A DNA stretch of 64,000 nt from Spiroplasma apis B31 (GTDB taxonomy: Bacteria > Bacillota_I > Bacilli_A > Mycoplasmatales > Mycoplasmataceae), in the NCBI RefSeq assembly GCF_000500935.1, contig NC_022998.1, positions 806,001 to 870,000 on the forward strand, in the 5' to 3' direction. The position numbers and the translations under genes were made by a program. The notes under the pieces were generated by a model that had not been told where the DNA came from, made no database searches, and saw only the letters and a program-made list of their open reading frames with translations. Positions 43,660 through 53,011 of this stretch are shown piece by piece (position 1 is the stretch's first letter; each line of letters begins with the position of its first letter).

Positions 43660-44121
43660 ATGAAAAAATTATTAGGATTATTAGGTGCACTAGGGATGGT
43701 GGCCTCAACAGGTGTATCTGTTGTAGCATGTGGTAAAAAAACTGAAGAAAGTAAAACTCCCGAAAAAGAAGAGGCGGCTAAAAATGAAATTAAACTAGAC
43801 TTTGTGTTCAAAGGAGTCGAATCTATAGAATATGACGGAGAAGAAGAATTAGCAGATATTTCTAAACTAATATTAGACGCACTAGCGTTGACAGCAGGTG
43901 GTGATGACTCATTTTATCAAACTCTTATGTACGAGGGTGACGAACAAGTTTATGAATTTACTTTAGAAGATTTCGAACAAAACATTAAAGAAATTTTTGA
44001 ATTTGAAGTAGCAGAAAATAAAGAAAGTGTAAAAATAAGTATCAAAAAAGCAGACTTCTTCGATAATTATTTATTTATTGGAGAACCAATAACAATTGCA
44101 CTTGATAATATTGGAGAATAA
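43660..44121 (+). CDS. Short acidic lipoprotein
   Basis: A 153-residue lipoprotein. The signal (KKLLGLLGALGMVAS) nearly equals that of 41185-42234 and ends SVVACG. The mature part is very acidic, with two beta-rich halves (DFVFKGVESIEYDGEEEL, then QVYEFTLEDFEQNI), and no SDKG motif. Start 43660 follows AAAGGAG. An in-frame extension to 43582 has no ribosome binding site. Function unknown. Confidence 0.85.
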   Translation: MKKLLGLLGALGMVASTGVSVVACGKKTEESKTPEKEEAAKNEIKLDFVFKGVESIEYDGEEELADISKLILDALALTAGGDDSFYQTLMYEGDEQVYEFTLEDFEQNIKEIFEFEVAENKESVKISIKKADFFDNYLFIGEPITIALDNIGE

Positions 44122-44177
44122 GTTGCGTAAAAACAATAAATAATCTCATTTATATTTTAGAAACAAGTTTTTAAATA

Positions 44178-44396
44178 TTATAGGATAACACCGACAATGG
44201 TTGGTGTTTTTTTTATTTTAACTCCCGTATTATTATGACGTCTTTCATTGTATGCATCAACCATAAAACGCTTTCACATTTGAATTATGCCTAAATAATA
44301 CATAAATCAACTTCTTGGTTACTTGATTTGTAAATAAAATGTATTGAGTATTGTTTTTTAATGCTCATATTTTTTCCAAGATTCTATGTGTTTTAT
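44178..44396 (-). pseudogene. Decayed coding sequence, possibly a transposase C terminus
   Basis: In one minus-strand frame a protein-like stretch reads KHIESWKKYEH, stop (44358), KTILNTFYLQIK, stop (44319), PRSWFMYYLGIIQMWKRF and VDAYNERRHNNTG before a final stop at 44178. The YNERRHNN word resembles the C-terminal end of DDE transposases. Two internal TAA codons and no start show decay. The element type cannot be named. Confidence 0.4.
44187..44214 (+). terminator. Terminator of the short acidic lipoprotein
   Basis: AACACC and GGTGTT arms around a ten-base loop are followed by eight T in total. Confidence 0.75.
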
Positions 44397-44484
44397 TTAA
44401 AAAACGATGAGTAATTTATCTTAGATTTATAGGTTTATATTTTAATTCGTTATTTAATTTTCTTCTTACAACTGAGTTTTACAT

Positions 44485-44518
44485 AAAAAATCTACATAAT
44501 TTAATGTAGATTTTTTTT
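44485..44518. terminator. Bidirectional terminator below the SDKG-repeat lipoprotein
   Basis: Arms AAAAAATCTACAT and ATGTAGATTTTTT with a short loop and T runs on both strands. It serves the minus-strand gene ending at 44582. Confidence 0.88.
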
Positions 44519-44581
44519 AAATTCTCTATTGGGTTTTCTCTATTAGAGTAATTGATATTTGATAGTTCTATAAAATTGTAT

Positions 44582-46237
44582 TTATTTGCTTACATACGCC
44601 TCTGCTTTACCTGTTAAATGTAATCCTTTTAATGAGTCTTCTTTACCCTTTATAATTTCAAAAGTAAATGACCTTACTGTATCAATATTATCTTTTGCTA
44701 GTTCTTTCTTATCATTAAAATATTCAATTTTAACTATTTCATTAACAAGTTTATTTATATCCAGTTTTTTTAATACAGGAAAAAGAGAGCTATAAGACTT
44801 TACCAATTTATCAACATAACTTATAAAATCGTCTTTAACTTGTGTTTGGTTTTTTAGATCTACACTTTGACTTAACTTAACATCTTTTAAAAAGCTAGAA
44901 AGCATCGAAACTTCAACATTATGATAATCAAAAACAAATGGTAAAGGTAAACCTACAACACTAGATTTGTTGTCTTTATTAATTACTATACCTATAAATT
45001 CTGTTGTTGGTTTTTTCAAAGGACTATAGCCAATTGCTTCTGGTTTAATTGATACATCTATAGTATATTTTTTATTATCTTCTGGGTCCATTACTAAATC
45101 AGTAACATCAAAGTTTGATTCTTTAGACTTTGATATATATAACTTTTCGCCTTTCCCTAAGGGTTTGTTTAATATAACTTCTATTTTACTGGTATCATCT
45201 TTTTTATTAAAAATGGCTTTTGAAGCATATGTTTCTCCAAAATGCTTAATTTCTATAGTAAATCCATGTCCGATATTATCATTTCCAAGTTTAAAAGTTA
45301 ACTTTTCAGTAGTAAATGGCACGTCTTTTAAGTTTTTCAAACTAATAGTACCTTTAAAATAGCTACCTTTTTTTGTAAACTCAGAAATTTGAAGAACTGA
45401 CTCAGTACCTTTATCAGAAGATACAACTATTTTATCTGTTTCATTTAAGGTTTTATTTATTTCAACTGTAATATCTACTTTTTGTTTTTTACTAGTAATG
45501 ATTTTGCTATTAAGAGTTACTTCTCCAACCGGCATTATTTTTATGGGAGTAGCGTTTCCAACTAATTTGTCCCCTTTTTTAACTGTTAACATTTCTGTAG
45601 TTGTACCATCAACGTTTTTACTCAATTTGATGATACTTGTATAAAATTTCGGGTCTTTTTCATTTTTTACAAATTTACTTAGTTTTAAAAGAGATTTATC
45701 TCCTTTATCAGAAATAACTTCTAAAGATTCGTTACCAGCCAACACTGAAGATAATTCAACATTTAAAGTTACTTCATCAGAACTACTTGCAATTTTTGTA
45801 GAAGAAAGATTTACATCTCCTATTATATTAATTTTTATTGAAACTTCTGATCCAACTAGTTTATCACCAATCTTAACAGATAGTTTCTCAGTTACAATAC
45901 CAAAATCTTTAACTTTAATTGTACCTGTATAAACTTTTTTATCGAAAAAATCCTTAGTAAGCTTTTTGGGTAGTTCTAATAAAGATTTATCACCTTTGTC
46001 AGAAAATAGAGATAGTTCTTGATTTGGTGCTAAAGTATCTTTTAAATTGACAGTTATCTTAACTTTTTGAGATTTACTTGTTATTTCATTAATATCAGTT
46101 TTAACAGTTCCTAAATTTTCGGTGGGTGTTTTTGGTTTTTCCTCAGACTTATTCTTTGTACCACCACATGCAATTACAGCTGAACCAGTAGATGAAATAA
46201 GTCCTATTGATGCTAATAATCCTATTAATTTTTTCAT
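44582..46237 (-). CDS. Lipoprotein with tandem SDKG domains
   Basis: A 551-residue lipoprotein, signal ending SAVIACGG. Three clear copies of a module of about 95 residues follow (SDKG near residues 77, 171 and 262), each ending in a pattern like TEKLSVKIGDKLVG. A fourth, degenerate copy lacks SDKG (SKSKESN near 350). The C-terminal domain (about 430-551) resembles those of the two plus-strand lipoproteins (KLDINKLVNEIVKIEY against KLDAEKVINMLNIEY). It has no internal TGA codon, so it is one of few long frames that look intact under the standard code. It may act as an extended surface stalk. Confidence 0.88.
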   Translation of the reverse strand: MKKLIGLLASIGLISSTGSAVIACGGTKNKSEEKPKTPTENLGTVKTDINEITSKSQKVKITVNLKDTLAPNQELSLFSDKGDKSLLELPKKLTKDFFDKKVYTGTIKVKDFGIVTEKLSVKIGDKLVGSEVSIKINIIGDVNLSSTKIASSSDEVTLNVELSSVLAGNESLEVISDKGDKSLLKLSKFVKNEKDPKFYTSIIKLSKNVDGTTTEMLTVKKGDKLVGNATPIKIMPVGEVTLNSKIITSKKQKVDITVEINKTLNETDKIVVSSDKGTESVLQISEFTKKGSYFKGTISLKNLKDVPFTTEKLTFKLGNDNIGHGFTIEIKHFGETYASKAIFNKKDDTSKIEVILNKPLGKGEKLYISKSKESNFDVTDLVMDPEDNKKYTIDVSIKPEAIGYSPLKKPTTEFIGIVINKDNKSSVVGLPLPFVFDYHNVEVSMLSSFLKDVKLSQSVDLKNQTQVKDDFISYVDKLVKSYSSLFPVLKKLDINKLVNEIVKIEYFNDKKELAKDNIDTVRSFTFEIIKGKEDSLKGLHLTGKAEAYVSK

Positions 46238-46253
46238 TATATTCTCCTTTAAT

Positions 46254-46277
46254 AAGGACTAATTAAAATTAGTCCTT
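46254..46277 (-). promoter_or_regulatory. Perfect inverted repeat just upstream of the lipoprotein ribosome binding site
   Basis: Eleven-base arms AAGGACTAATT and AATTAGTCCTT with two bases between them lie four bases upstream of AAAGGAG. There is no T run, so it is no terminator. It may be an operator or a 5' mRNA stem. Notably one arm begins AAGGA. Confidence 0.6.
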
Positions 46278-46745
46278 GTTCACATTAATGAAATTAATAT
46301 TTTTATTATTTAATATAAATATTATGATCAATAAAATTATTATTAAAAAAATAACTAAATGACAAATTAATATAGTTTAAAAAAAACGGAAATTATTTAA
46401 CTATAGTTAATTGATTATATTAAAGTCAAATTAGTTAATTATTAAAAAAATTTTAAACAAGATTTTATATAAAACACTTTTTATAAATTTTAAAAGTAAT
46501 TTTTAGACCTATAAAAAAATTACTTTTTTCAACTATAAAACAATCATCTTACTTTAACATTACACCTCTCTTCATAATAATGTCTTTTAAAATCACATTA
46601 TTGACATAAAGTATTTTATATTTATTAAAAGAAAAAAGTTACTCTTTTCAGTAACTTTTTTTAAAATATTTTCCATTTTATGAAAAAAAATATCCTCCGT
46701 GCTTACTTGTATGATTGTTATTAATATTCAAAACTAGAAAACAAA
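46278..46745. other. Intergenic with two orphan terminator hairpins
   Basis: Hairpins at 46492-46528 (arms AAAAGTAATTTTT, A-rich partner) and 46632-46661 (arms AAAAAAGTTACT and AGTAACTTTTTT) are both terminator-like, but no gene lies between or beside them in proper orientation. The rest is extremely AT-rich. Confidence 0.55.
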
Positions 46746-46765
46746 AAAAGACACACATGTGTCTT
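46746..46765 (-). terminator. Terminator of the tRNA cluster
   Basis: AAGACAC and GTGTCTT arms are followed on the minus strand by seven T. Confidence 0.8.
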
Positions 46766-46780
46766 ATCAAGTCCTATAAA

Positions 46781-46869
46781 TGGTCCCCGGGGCCGGACTT
46801 GAACCGGCACGACCGTTTAAAATCGCTGGATTTTAAGTCCAGTGCGTCTACCACTTCCGCCACCCGGGG
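46781..46869 (-). tRNA. tRNA-Leu (UAA)
   Basis: Class II cloverleaf with acceptor CCCCGGG, anticodon loop CTTAAAA, long variable arm, T arm CCGGTTCAAGTCCGG and encoded CCA. Confidence 0.96.
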
Positions 46870-46883
46870 GTATTAATAAAAAA

Positions 46884-46959
<76 letters not shown>

Positions 46960-46971
46960 GTATTGATAAAA

Positions 46972-47046
46972 TGGCTGGGCTAGCAGGATTCGAACCGGCG
47001 CATGAAGGAGTCAAAGTCCTTTGCCTTACCGCTTGGCTATAGCCCA
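46972..47046 (-). tRNA. tRNA-Gln (UUG)
   Basis: Acceptor TGGGCTA pairs with TAGCCCA, anticodon loop CTTTGAC, T arm GCCGGTTCGAATCCTGC, CCA encoded. Confidence 0.95.
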
Positions 47047-47058
47047 ATAATAAAAAAA

Positions 47059-47142
47059 TGGTGGGGAGAGACGGATTCGAACCGCCGAACCGAAAGGAGA
47101 TGGTTTACAGCCACCCGCGTTTAGCCACTTCGCTATCTCCCC
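47059..47142 (-). tRNA. tRNA-Tyr (GUA)
   Basis: Class II cloverleaf with acceptor GGGGAGA, anticodon loop CTGTAAA, variable arm, T arm with GTTCGAATC, CCA encoded. Confidence 0.96.
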
Positions 47143-47153
47143 AAGATAATAAG

Positions 47154-47229
47154 TGGTGCTGACTAAAGGAGTCGAACCTTCGACCTATTGATTACTAGTC
47201 AATTGCTCTACCAACTGAGCTAAGTCAGC
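47154..47229 (-). tRNA. tRNA-Thr (AGU)
   Basis: Acceptor GCTGACT pairs with AGTCAGC, anticodon loop CTAGTAA. The anticodon AGU carries A at the wobble place. A tRNA-Thr(AGU) is also known from Mycoplasma capricolum. First tRNA of the cluster, CCA encoded. Confidence 0.95.
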
Positions 47230-47265
47230 GTCTTCTGATAATTCTTAAAGATAAGAACCTTTTCA

Positions 47266-47295
47266 ATTATACAAAATAATAAGTCATTATGTCAA
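47266..47295 (-). promoter_or_regulatory. Promoter of the tRNA cluster
   Basis: Consensus TTGACA (47290-47295) and TATAAT (47266-47271) with an 18-base spacer lie about 36 bases before tRNA-Thr. It is the strongest canonical promoter in the window, fitting stable-RNA output. Confidence 0.9.
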
Positions 47296-47819
47296 TAAAT
47301 TTTAATTAATTTTTAAAAAAATGAGTAATCATCTTTTATTTACATTTGACTAAAAAAATGTAACTTGTAAGTAAAGAAAATAAAAAGTACTCTGGGCGGA
47401 GCACTTTTAAAAGATTTAATCCAAAACAAGTCTATTATTATAATTAAATTTATAAAAATGCTTATTTGATAGGGCTAAATAAACAACATGGGCTATATTT
47501 AAACCTGTTCCAGACATATTTAATTATATTTTATTTTGTTCAGAATATCAATAAAGAGTAATTATTTTGTAAATAATATTTATAAAAAATACTTACTTAT
47601 AATAAATAATCTATTGATCAATAATTTAGACTCATTTCGCTAAGCAAAGATAGTGTTTTTGCCCTATATAAGGGTCATAAACAACCAAAAATAGACTTAA
47701 AAGATGTGATTCTAGGTTTTTTTGTTTGTGATTGCTTTGAAGCCCCATAAAGTGGTATCAAGTTGTTTTGATTTATAAAAGTTTTAAAAAATAATCTAAA
47801 TTAATGAATAATTCACAAA
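47296..47819. other. Intergenic, about 520 bases, with gene remnant
   Basis: On the minus strand 47597-47800 is open for 67 codons with varied, protein-like content (LIPLYGASKQS, KSIFGCLWPLYRAKT) but has no usable start. Downstream on that strand (47383-47408) is a terminator-like stem with a GC-rich loop and an A-C mismatch. Together they look like the tail of a lost gene and its terminator. Confidence 0.35.
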
Positions 47820-47861
47820 ATAAAATACTCATTAAACATATTAATGTTCAATGAGTATTCA
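47820..47861 (-). terminator. Terminator of the 700-residue lipoprotein
   Basis: AATACTCATT and AATGAGTATT arms continue inward with AACAT/ATGTT, giving about 16 paired bases, followed by TTTATTTTG on the minus strand. Confidence 0.85.
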
Positions 47862-47888
47862 GTTACATTTATTAGTCATTAATGATGA

Positions 47889-49991
47889 CTAGTTTTTTAA
47901 TAATCTTATTTCACTTATTTGTGCTTTAGAGTTGGTTGTTTTCAACTTTATATTAAATATGTTAGTAATTTTCCCATCTGATACCTTATAAATAAAATCA
48001 TTCTCTGCATTTATTTCAATATCAACAGTTAGCTTTTTAAAATATTTGTAAACTTTTTCTTTAATAGTGCTTAAATTAGTAATTTCTTCATTTATATAGT
48101 TATCAAGGCAACCAATTAGAGGAGTTAATCAATCTTTATTTTCTGCACCCATTTTGATTACATTACTTAACACTGATGACTCTACAAAACTTCCATCATC
48201 ATTTAGTCCTAAATGTTTAAATAAATGGTTAACATCGTTAAGAGCATTTTGTAAGGCATCATTTTCATACATGCTTTTAAATAAATTTGCTAAGGTATCG
48301 AAATCAACTGTAGATTTTTCAACTTTTTCTGTAGAATCTTTTAAATCTTTGAAAATATCTGACAATTTCTTATTAGAAATCATATCTAATGCATTATTTG
48401 TTACGTGATCAAATCCTAATGCTTTATCTGTTGGTTGTTTTTGAAACATCTCTACTATCTCACCAACAGTTTTGTCTAAATAACTTTTTAAACTTAAATT
48501 TAAGTGTTTATTATCATTATTTCATAAATACCCAACTCAATTTAAGGCAAACTTATTTCAGTCATTGTTTTCGTTTACTGCTTTTATAACATTTTTTAAG
48601 AAATCTGGTAGAGCTTCAACACCTAATAATGTATCAGCGGTGATTGTACCATCTTCAACATAACTAGTTAAACCATTATCATCCTTATTTTGCCCTAGAC
48701 CCATATTTAAAAATGCTCTTATAATAAAATCAATTGAAATTTTGACTTTTAGTCCCGCAACAACAGAGAATTCTACAAAGTCTGCTTTATTAAGTTTTTC
48801 AACAAATTTAGAAACTAATTTGATTAAACCGCCTTTTTTGTTTCCTTTATATTTTACAGTTCCAAATATTGCATCAATGTAACTAATATTTAGTTTGTCG
48901 TCAGTTCCCAAAAGAAAGTTTACTATATTTTTTAAGATGAAGCCTTCATTATCAGTTGATAAAGCATTTAATATGTTGAAAATATTTTTTATATCTATTT
49001 TGTTAGAAACAATTTTTGTATCCCTCATGGCACCAACCTCGTTTAAGGTCATTGCTCTGGATGTAATATCTTCAAACTTGAATTGATCAAGCGGCAATAA
49101 TAAAGTTCTTACAAATCTAATAACTTCAGGTATAGCTTTAATATTCTTAGTTATGTCAAAACTAATTGTTTTTTCACCACTCATTAGATAAGAAATATTA
49201 TTAGCAAGGGAATCTATTGCTTTATCATAATTTGAGTTTATATCATCTTTTGTATCATACTTCAATGTATCAGAACCTTCATTCGAAAATAGATTGTTTA
49301 CAGCGTTTGCTAATCCAATAACACTAGAATCAAGTGAATCTTGATATGTCATGTCTTTATAAATATCGCTGCTAAAAGCTTTCTCAAATAATTTTAGAGT
49401 ATCATTATCAAGTACTTTTGCCAATGATTTTAAAGTATCTTCTGAAATTAAATTTGTAATAACTGAAGGGTCTTTTGCTAACATTAAAAGCAATTGACCT
49501 AAACTAGAAGGATTTGTGCATAAATTTAATATTGTTGGTAAAAGATCTGTAACTTTCTTCAATGACTCAATAGTTTCATTATCTAGAGCTTTGACATCAC
49601 TTTGGTAAATATTATCTGACAAGTTTAACTCTTTTGCCATCAAGTTTTTATCAAAGTAAGTATTATAAACATCATTAAACTTACTATTTACATTTATATC
49701 ATTTGAATTTCCTACTTCTGTAATATTTAATTCGCTCAATGTTTTATTTTGTACAAGTGAGGTTAATATCGAAGAAGTACTTATGTGCTTATTATTGTAA
49801 TCGATGTTTTCATTTTGATTCATAAACAAAGCTTTTGCCGTTTGTGACATCAATTTTGATGTAATTACGCTTTTATCTTGTTCGTTATTTGAGTCTATTA
49901 ATTGAGTATTTTTAGTACCACATGCAACAACTGTTGCACTCGTCGAAGCACCAATACTGATTGCTCCGATTAAACTTAATAATCTTTTCAT
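47889..49991 (-). CDS. Large lipoprotein, MOLPALP-like paralogous family
   Basis: A 700-residue lipoprotein with signal ending TVVACG (Cys24-25 region). Directly after it lies SQTAKALFMNQN with a following SILTSLVQNKTLSELN, a layout I associate with the mollicute MOLPALP lipoprotein family. The mature chain is mostly helical, rich in Asn, Asp, Leu and Lys, with repeated LxxLLxxL-type helices and no membrane segment. Several TGA codons (near residues 477-495) are read as Trp and join the two halves. A long 5' region with its own promoter features lies upstream. Function unknown. Confidence 0.85.
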
Positions 49992-50095
49992 ATTTTTTTG
50001 TCTCTCCTTATATTTTTTTTATTTTAGTAAAAATGACTAACTGGAATATATAGTAAAAGTATTACTAAAAAGGTTTGTTAATCAAATTTGTTTAT

Positions 50096-50165
50096 TTATA
50101 TTCTTATTCACCGACAACATTTTAAAATCAACACACCTCCTTGATTTTTTTAATTTTACATTATA
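50096..50165 (-). promoter_or_regulatory. Promoter, perfect Shine-Dalgarno and 11-codon mini-ORF upstream of the lipoprotein
   Basis: On the minus strand TATAAT (50160-50165) is followed by AAGGAGG (50136-50142) and, four bases on, TTG opening an 11-codon frame that ends with TAA at 50096 (peptide MILKCCRWIRI if TTG is read as Met). The lipoprotein ATG is about 105 bases further, with its own AAGGAGAG. A leader peptide is possible. Confidence 0.4.
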
Positions 50166-50290
50166 AAGTACGAGTGTAAGAAAATGTAAAACAAATTTGA
50201 GAATATTGAAAAAATTTTAAAAATAAGTATGGTGCTGATTTTTTAGTACTAATTGAAAATTGATAATTAGTTTCAAAAAAACATATTAAA

Positions 50291-50316
50291 AAAACACGAT
50301 GCTAAATGTCGTGTTT
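50291..50316 (-). terminator. Terminator of the CvpA-acpS-thyA-folA-plsC-deoA operon
   Basis: Arms AAACACGA and TCGTGTTT flank the stop codon of the last gene and are followed by seven T on the minus strand. Confidence 0.88.
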
Positions 50317-51612
50317 GTTCATTATTTTAAGGATTAATGGTTCTTTTATTGGTTGAGGTAAAATATCTATTACAGCATGAGCTTGTAATGTAAAACTCTC
50401 TAAATTGTCTTTGTTTGTAAATAATGTCATAACGACTTCGTTTTCTTCTACATAATCATCTGTTGTTTTATTTAGATATATGCCAGAAGCGAAATCTATC
50501 TTGTCATTTTTAGTTTTTCTACCCGCACCTAATTCCATTGATAAAAGGCCTAATGATTCAGCAGATTTGAAATTAATATAACCTTTTTTAGGAGAACGTA
50601 TTTCGATAGTATGGGCTGTTTTAAAATTTTTATCGTAATTTTCGATAACCGAGAAATCTCCACCTTGCGCTATTATAAATTGTTTTAACAAGTTGGCTGC
50701 TTTACCAGATTTCAATACTTTCATTATTTCTTTTTCAGCTAAGTTAAGATTTTCAAATATCTCAGACTCTACAAGCGTTATGCTGGCTGCTTTAACGCAC
50801 AATTCTATCAAATCCGAAGGTCCACTACCATTAAGTGTATTCCACGCTTCTCTTACTTCTAAAGCGTTTCCAATAGTTCTTCCTAAAGGACGATTCATAT
50901 TTGTAATCATAACAGTTACATCTCTTTTATGAGATAGGCCAATATTAATCATAGTCTTTGACAACTCAATAGCGTCGTCGAATGTTTTCATAAATGCTCC
51001 GCTTCCTACTTTAACATCTAAAATAATCTTGTCAGCTGGTATTACCAGTTTTTTAGACATGATGCTTGAAGCGATTAAAGGTATTGAATCCACAGAACCA
51101 GAAACATCTCTTAATGCATATATTTTTTTATCAGCTGGTACAATATCTTCGGATTGACTCATAATCGAAAGTCCAACTTCTTTTAAAATTTGTTTGAACT
51201 TGCTTTCACTTATTTCACCTGTTCAACCAGGACAACTTTCAAGTTTATCAATTGTTCCACCAGTTTGCCCTAAGCCTCTTCCTGATAATTTGGCAACTTT
51301 TACCCCAAATGCAGCTACTAGCGGTGCAAAAATTAAACTAGTTTTGTCTCCAACACCACCAGTTGAATGTTTATCGGCAGTTGGCCCATTTACACCTTCT
51401 AAATTATAAGTTACTCCAGAATTTACCATAGCTTCTGTAAAATATGATATTTCATTTTTAGTCATTGAGTTAAATCAAACTGCCATATTAAACGCAGACA
51501 TTTGATAATCTTTTAAAGAGCCATTAGTAAATGAACTTACTAATCATGTTATTTCTTCTTTTGATAGTTCTATGTTATTTTTTTTCTTTTCAATGATCTT
51601 AACAAAGCTCAT
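50302..51612 (-). CDS. deoA: Pyrimidine-nucleoside (thymidine) phosphorylase
   Basis: A 436-residue phosphorylase splitting thymidine or uridine to base and sugar 1-phosphate. The signature [19 protein letters not shown] is intact near 110-130, with [12 protein letters not shown] before it for phosphate binding and [19 protein letters not shown] later. Gln stands where many members have His in GLGHTGG. Two domains, normal length. AGGTGA precedes the ATG at 51612. Last gene of the operon. In this group of phosphorylases, thymidine and uridine use are hard to tell apart. Confidence 0.93.
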
Positions 51613-51649
51613 TACGTTCACCTATTCCAATCTATAAGATTGATAAATA

Positions 51650-52537
51650 TTAATAAAAGCTACATTTATTTTTTTTGTCCACTTTTTTAGGAACTAAGCC
51701 ATTTGCTTTTGGATCAAAATTTATGTATTTATCCATATTTTTTTGAACTTCTTTTTGAACATTTTTAGTTAATAATTCTGTTTTGATTGATATAAATTTT
51801 TCAGGCATCATTGGTTTACCAAAAATTACCTTAACTTCTATTTTTTTTGGCCTATTTTTATCAAATAGTTTGCAAGAATCAATAATTGTTACTGGAACAA
51901 TTGGTGCATATGCCATTTGAGCAATTTTCATGCTTGCCCCAAGGAATTCATTCATTTCTTGTTTAGCACTTCTTGTACCCTCAGGGAAAACTACAACAGT
52001 TCTTTTATATTGGTTGATAAGTTCTTTACCTTCCTTCATAGCTTGTAAGGCGCTTCTAGGACTATCACGATTTAATGAAATGTTATCAGTTAAGTTCATA
52101 AAATGCTTAAATATTTTTTTTGTTCATAATTCTTCTTTTGCGATAAATGCAACAGGTTGTTGCAATGAATAATCATTAATTGCTAATAAAAGAATTGGGT
52201 CTAAATTTGATTGATGATTTGGTGCTAATACTATTCCTCTATCTAATCAATTTTCAATACCAAATACTGAAATGTTAACATTTGCAATCTTAAGAACTTT
52301 TCTGATTTTTTTCTTGACTCAATTATAACGATACTCCTCAGAATACATGTTAGGGTCTGTTTTTATTTTTTTTGTCATTTTTTTAGCTTTTTTTACAGTT
52401 CTTCATATCGTTCAAGCACTAAAAAAGATTCTTCATTTAGAAACAATTTCTCTTTCTTTTCTTTCTTTTCTAACTTGTAATTGCTTTTGGTCAGAGACCG
52501 CTACTTCATTTGCTTTTAATTCATTTTTCTTTTCCAT
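51650..52537 (-). CDS. plsC: 1-acyl-sn-glycerol-3-phosphate acyltransferase
   Basis: A 295-residue acyltransferase making phosphatidate, the substrate of CdsA. The acyltransferase box is NHQSNLD near residue 110, and FPEGTRS near 185 binds the glycerol phosphate. The N-terminal 90 residues are very basic and lack a strong membrane segment. The start follows CGAGGAAT just after folA. Ends with a lysine-rich tail. TGA Trp codons are frequent in the first half. Confidence 0.92.
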
Positions 52538-52540
52538 TTT

Positions 52541-53011
52541 TTAATTCCTCGTATATATTTTAACTTCGAACTCATCGTTATATATGGTTTCTGTTAATGT
52601 AAATTCTTTATCATTGATTTGAGGTGCAAAAGTATCCCCTTCATAAAGGCCTTTAACAACGCTAACAACAAGTTTATTTGCAAACTTTAAGCTAAAATCG
52701 TAAATTTGCTTTCCACCAATAATTATAAGTTCTTCTGAGCTATTTTTATAAGAATTTAGAAAGTTTTCAAAATCATTGATTATTATTAGATCGGGGTGCT
52801 TCAAATCAATAACTCGAGATGTTACAACATAGTTTGTTCTGTTAGGGAGCGGTTTTAATCTTAAAGACTCTCATGTATTACGACCCATTAATACTTTTTT
52901 ATTCTTTGTGTAGTTAACAAAGAATTGCATTTCTGACTTTATATTTCAAGGTAGTCTATTGTTTAAACCAATTACTCCTTTTTCGTCTTGTGCTCAAATC
53001 AAAGTAATCAT
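52541..53011 (-). CDS. folA: Dihydrofolate reductase
   Basis: A 156-residue NADPH enzyme reducing dihydrofolate, which ThyA produces. LIWAQDEKGVIGLNNRLPW at the start, MGRNTWESL near 42 and IIGGKQIYD near 97 are the family motifs. The acidic active-site residue is probably Glu or Asp after the LPW (NIKSEM). Its ATG overlaps the thyA stop by one base, coupling the two enzymes of one cycle. Confidence 0.95.
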
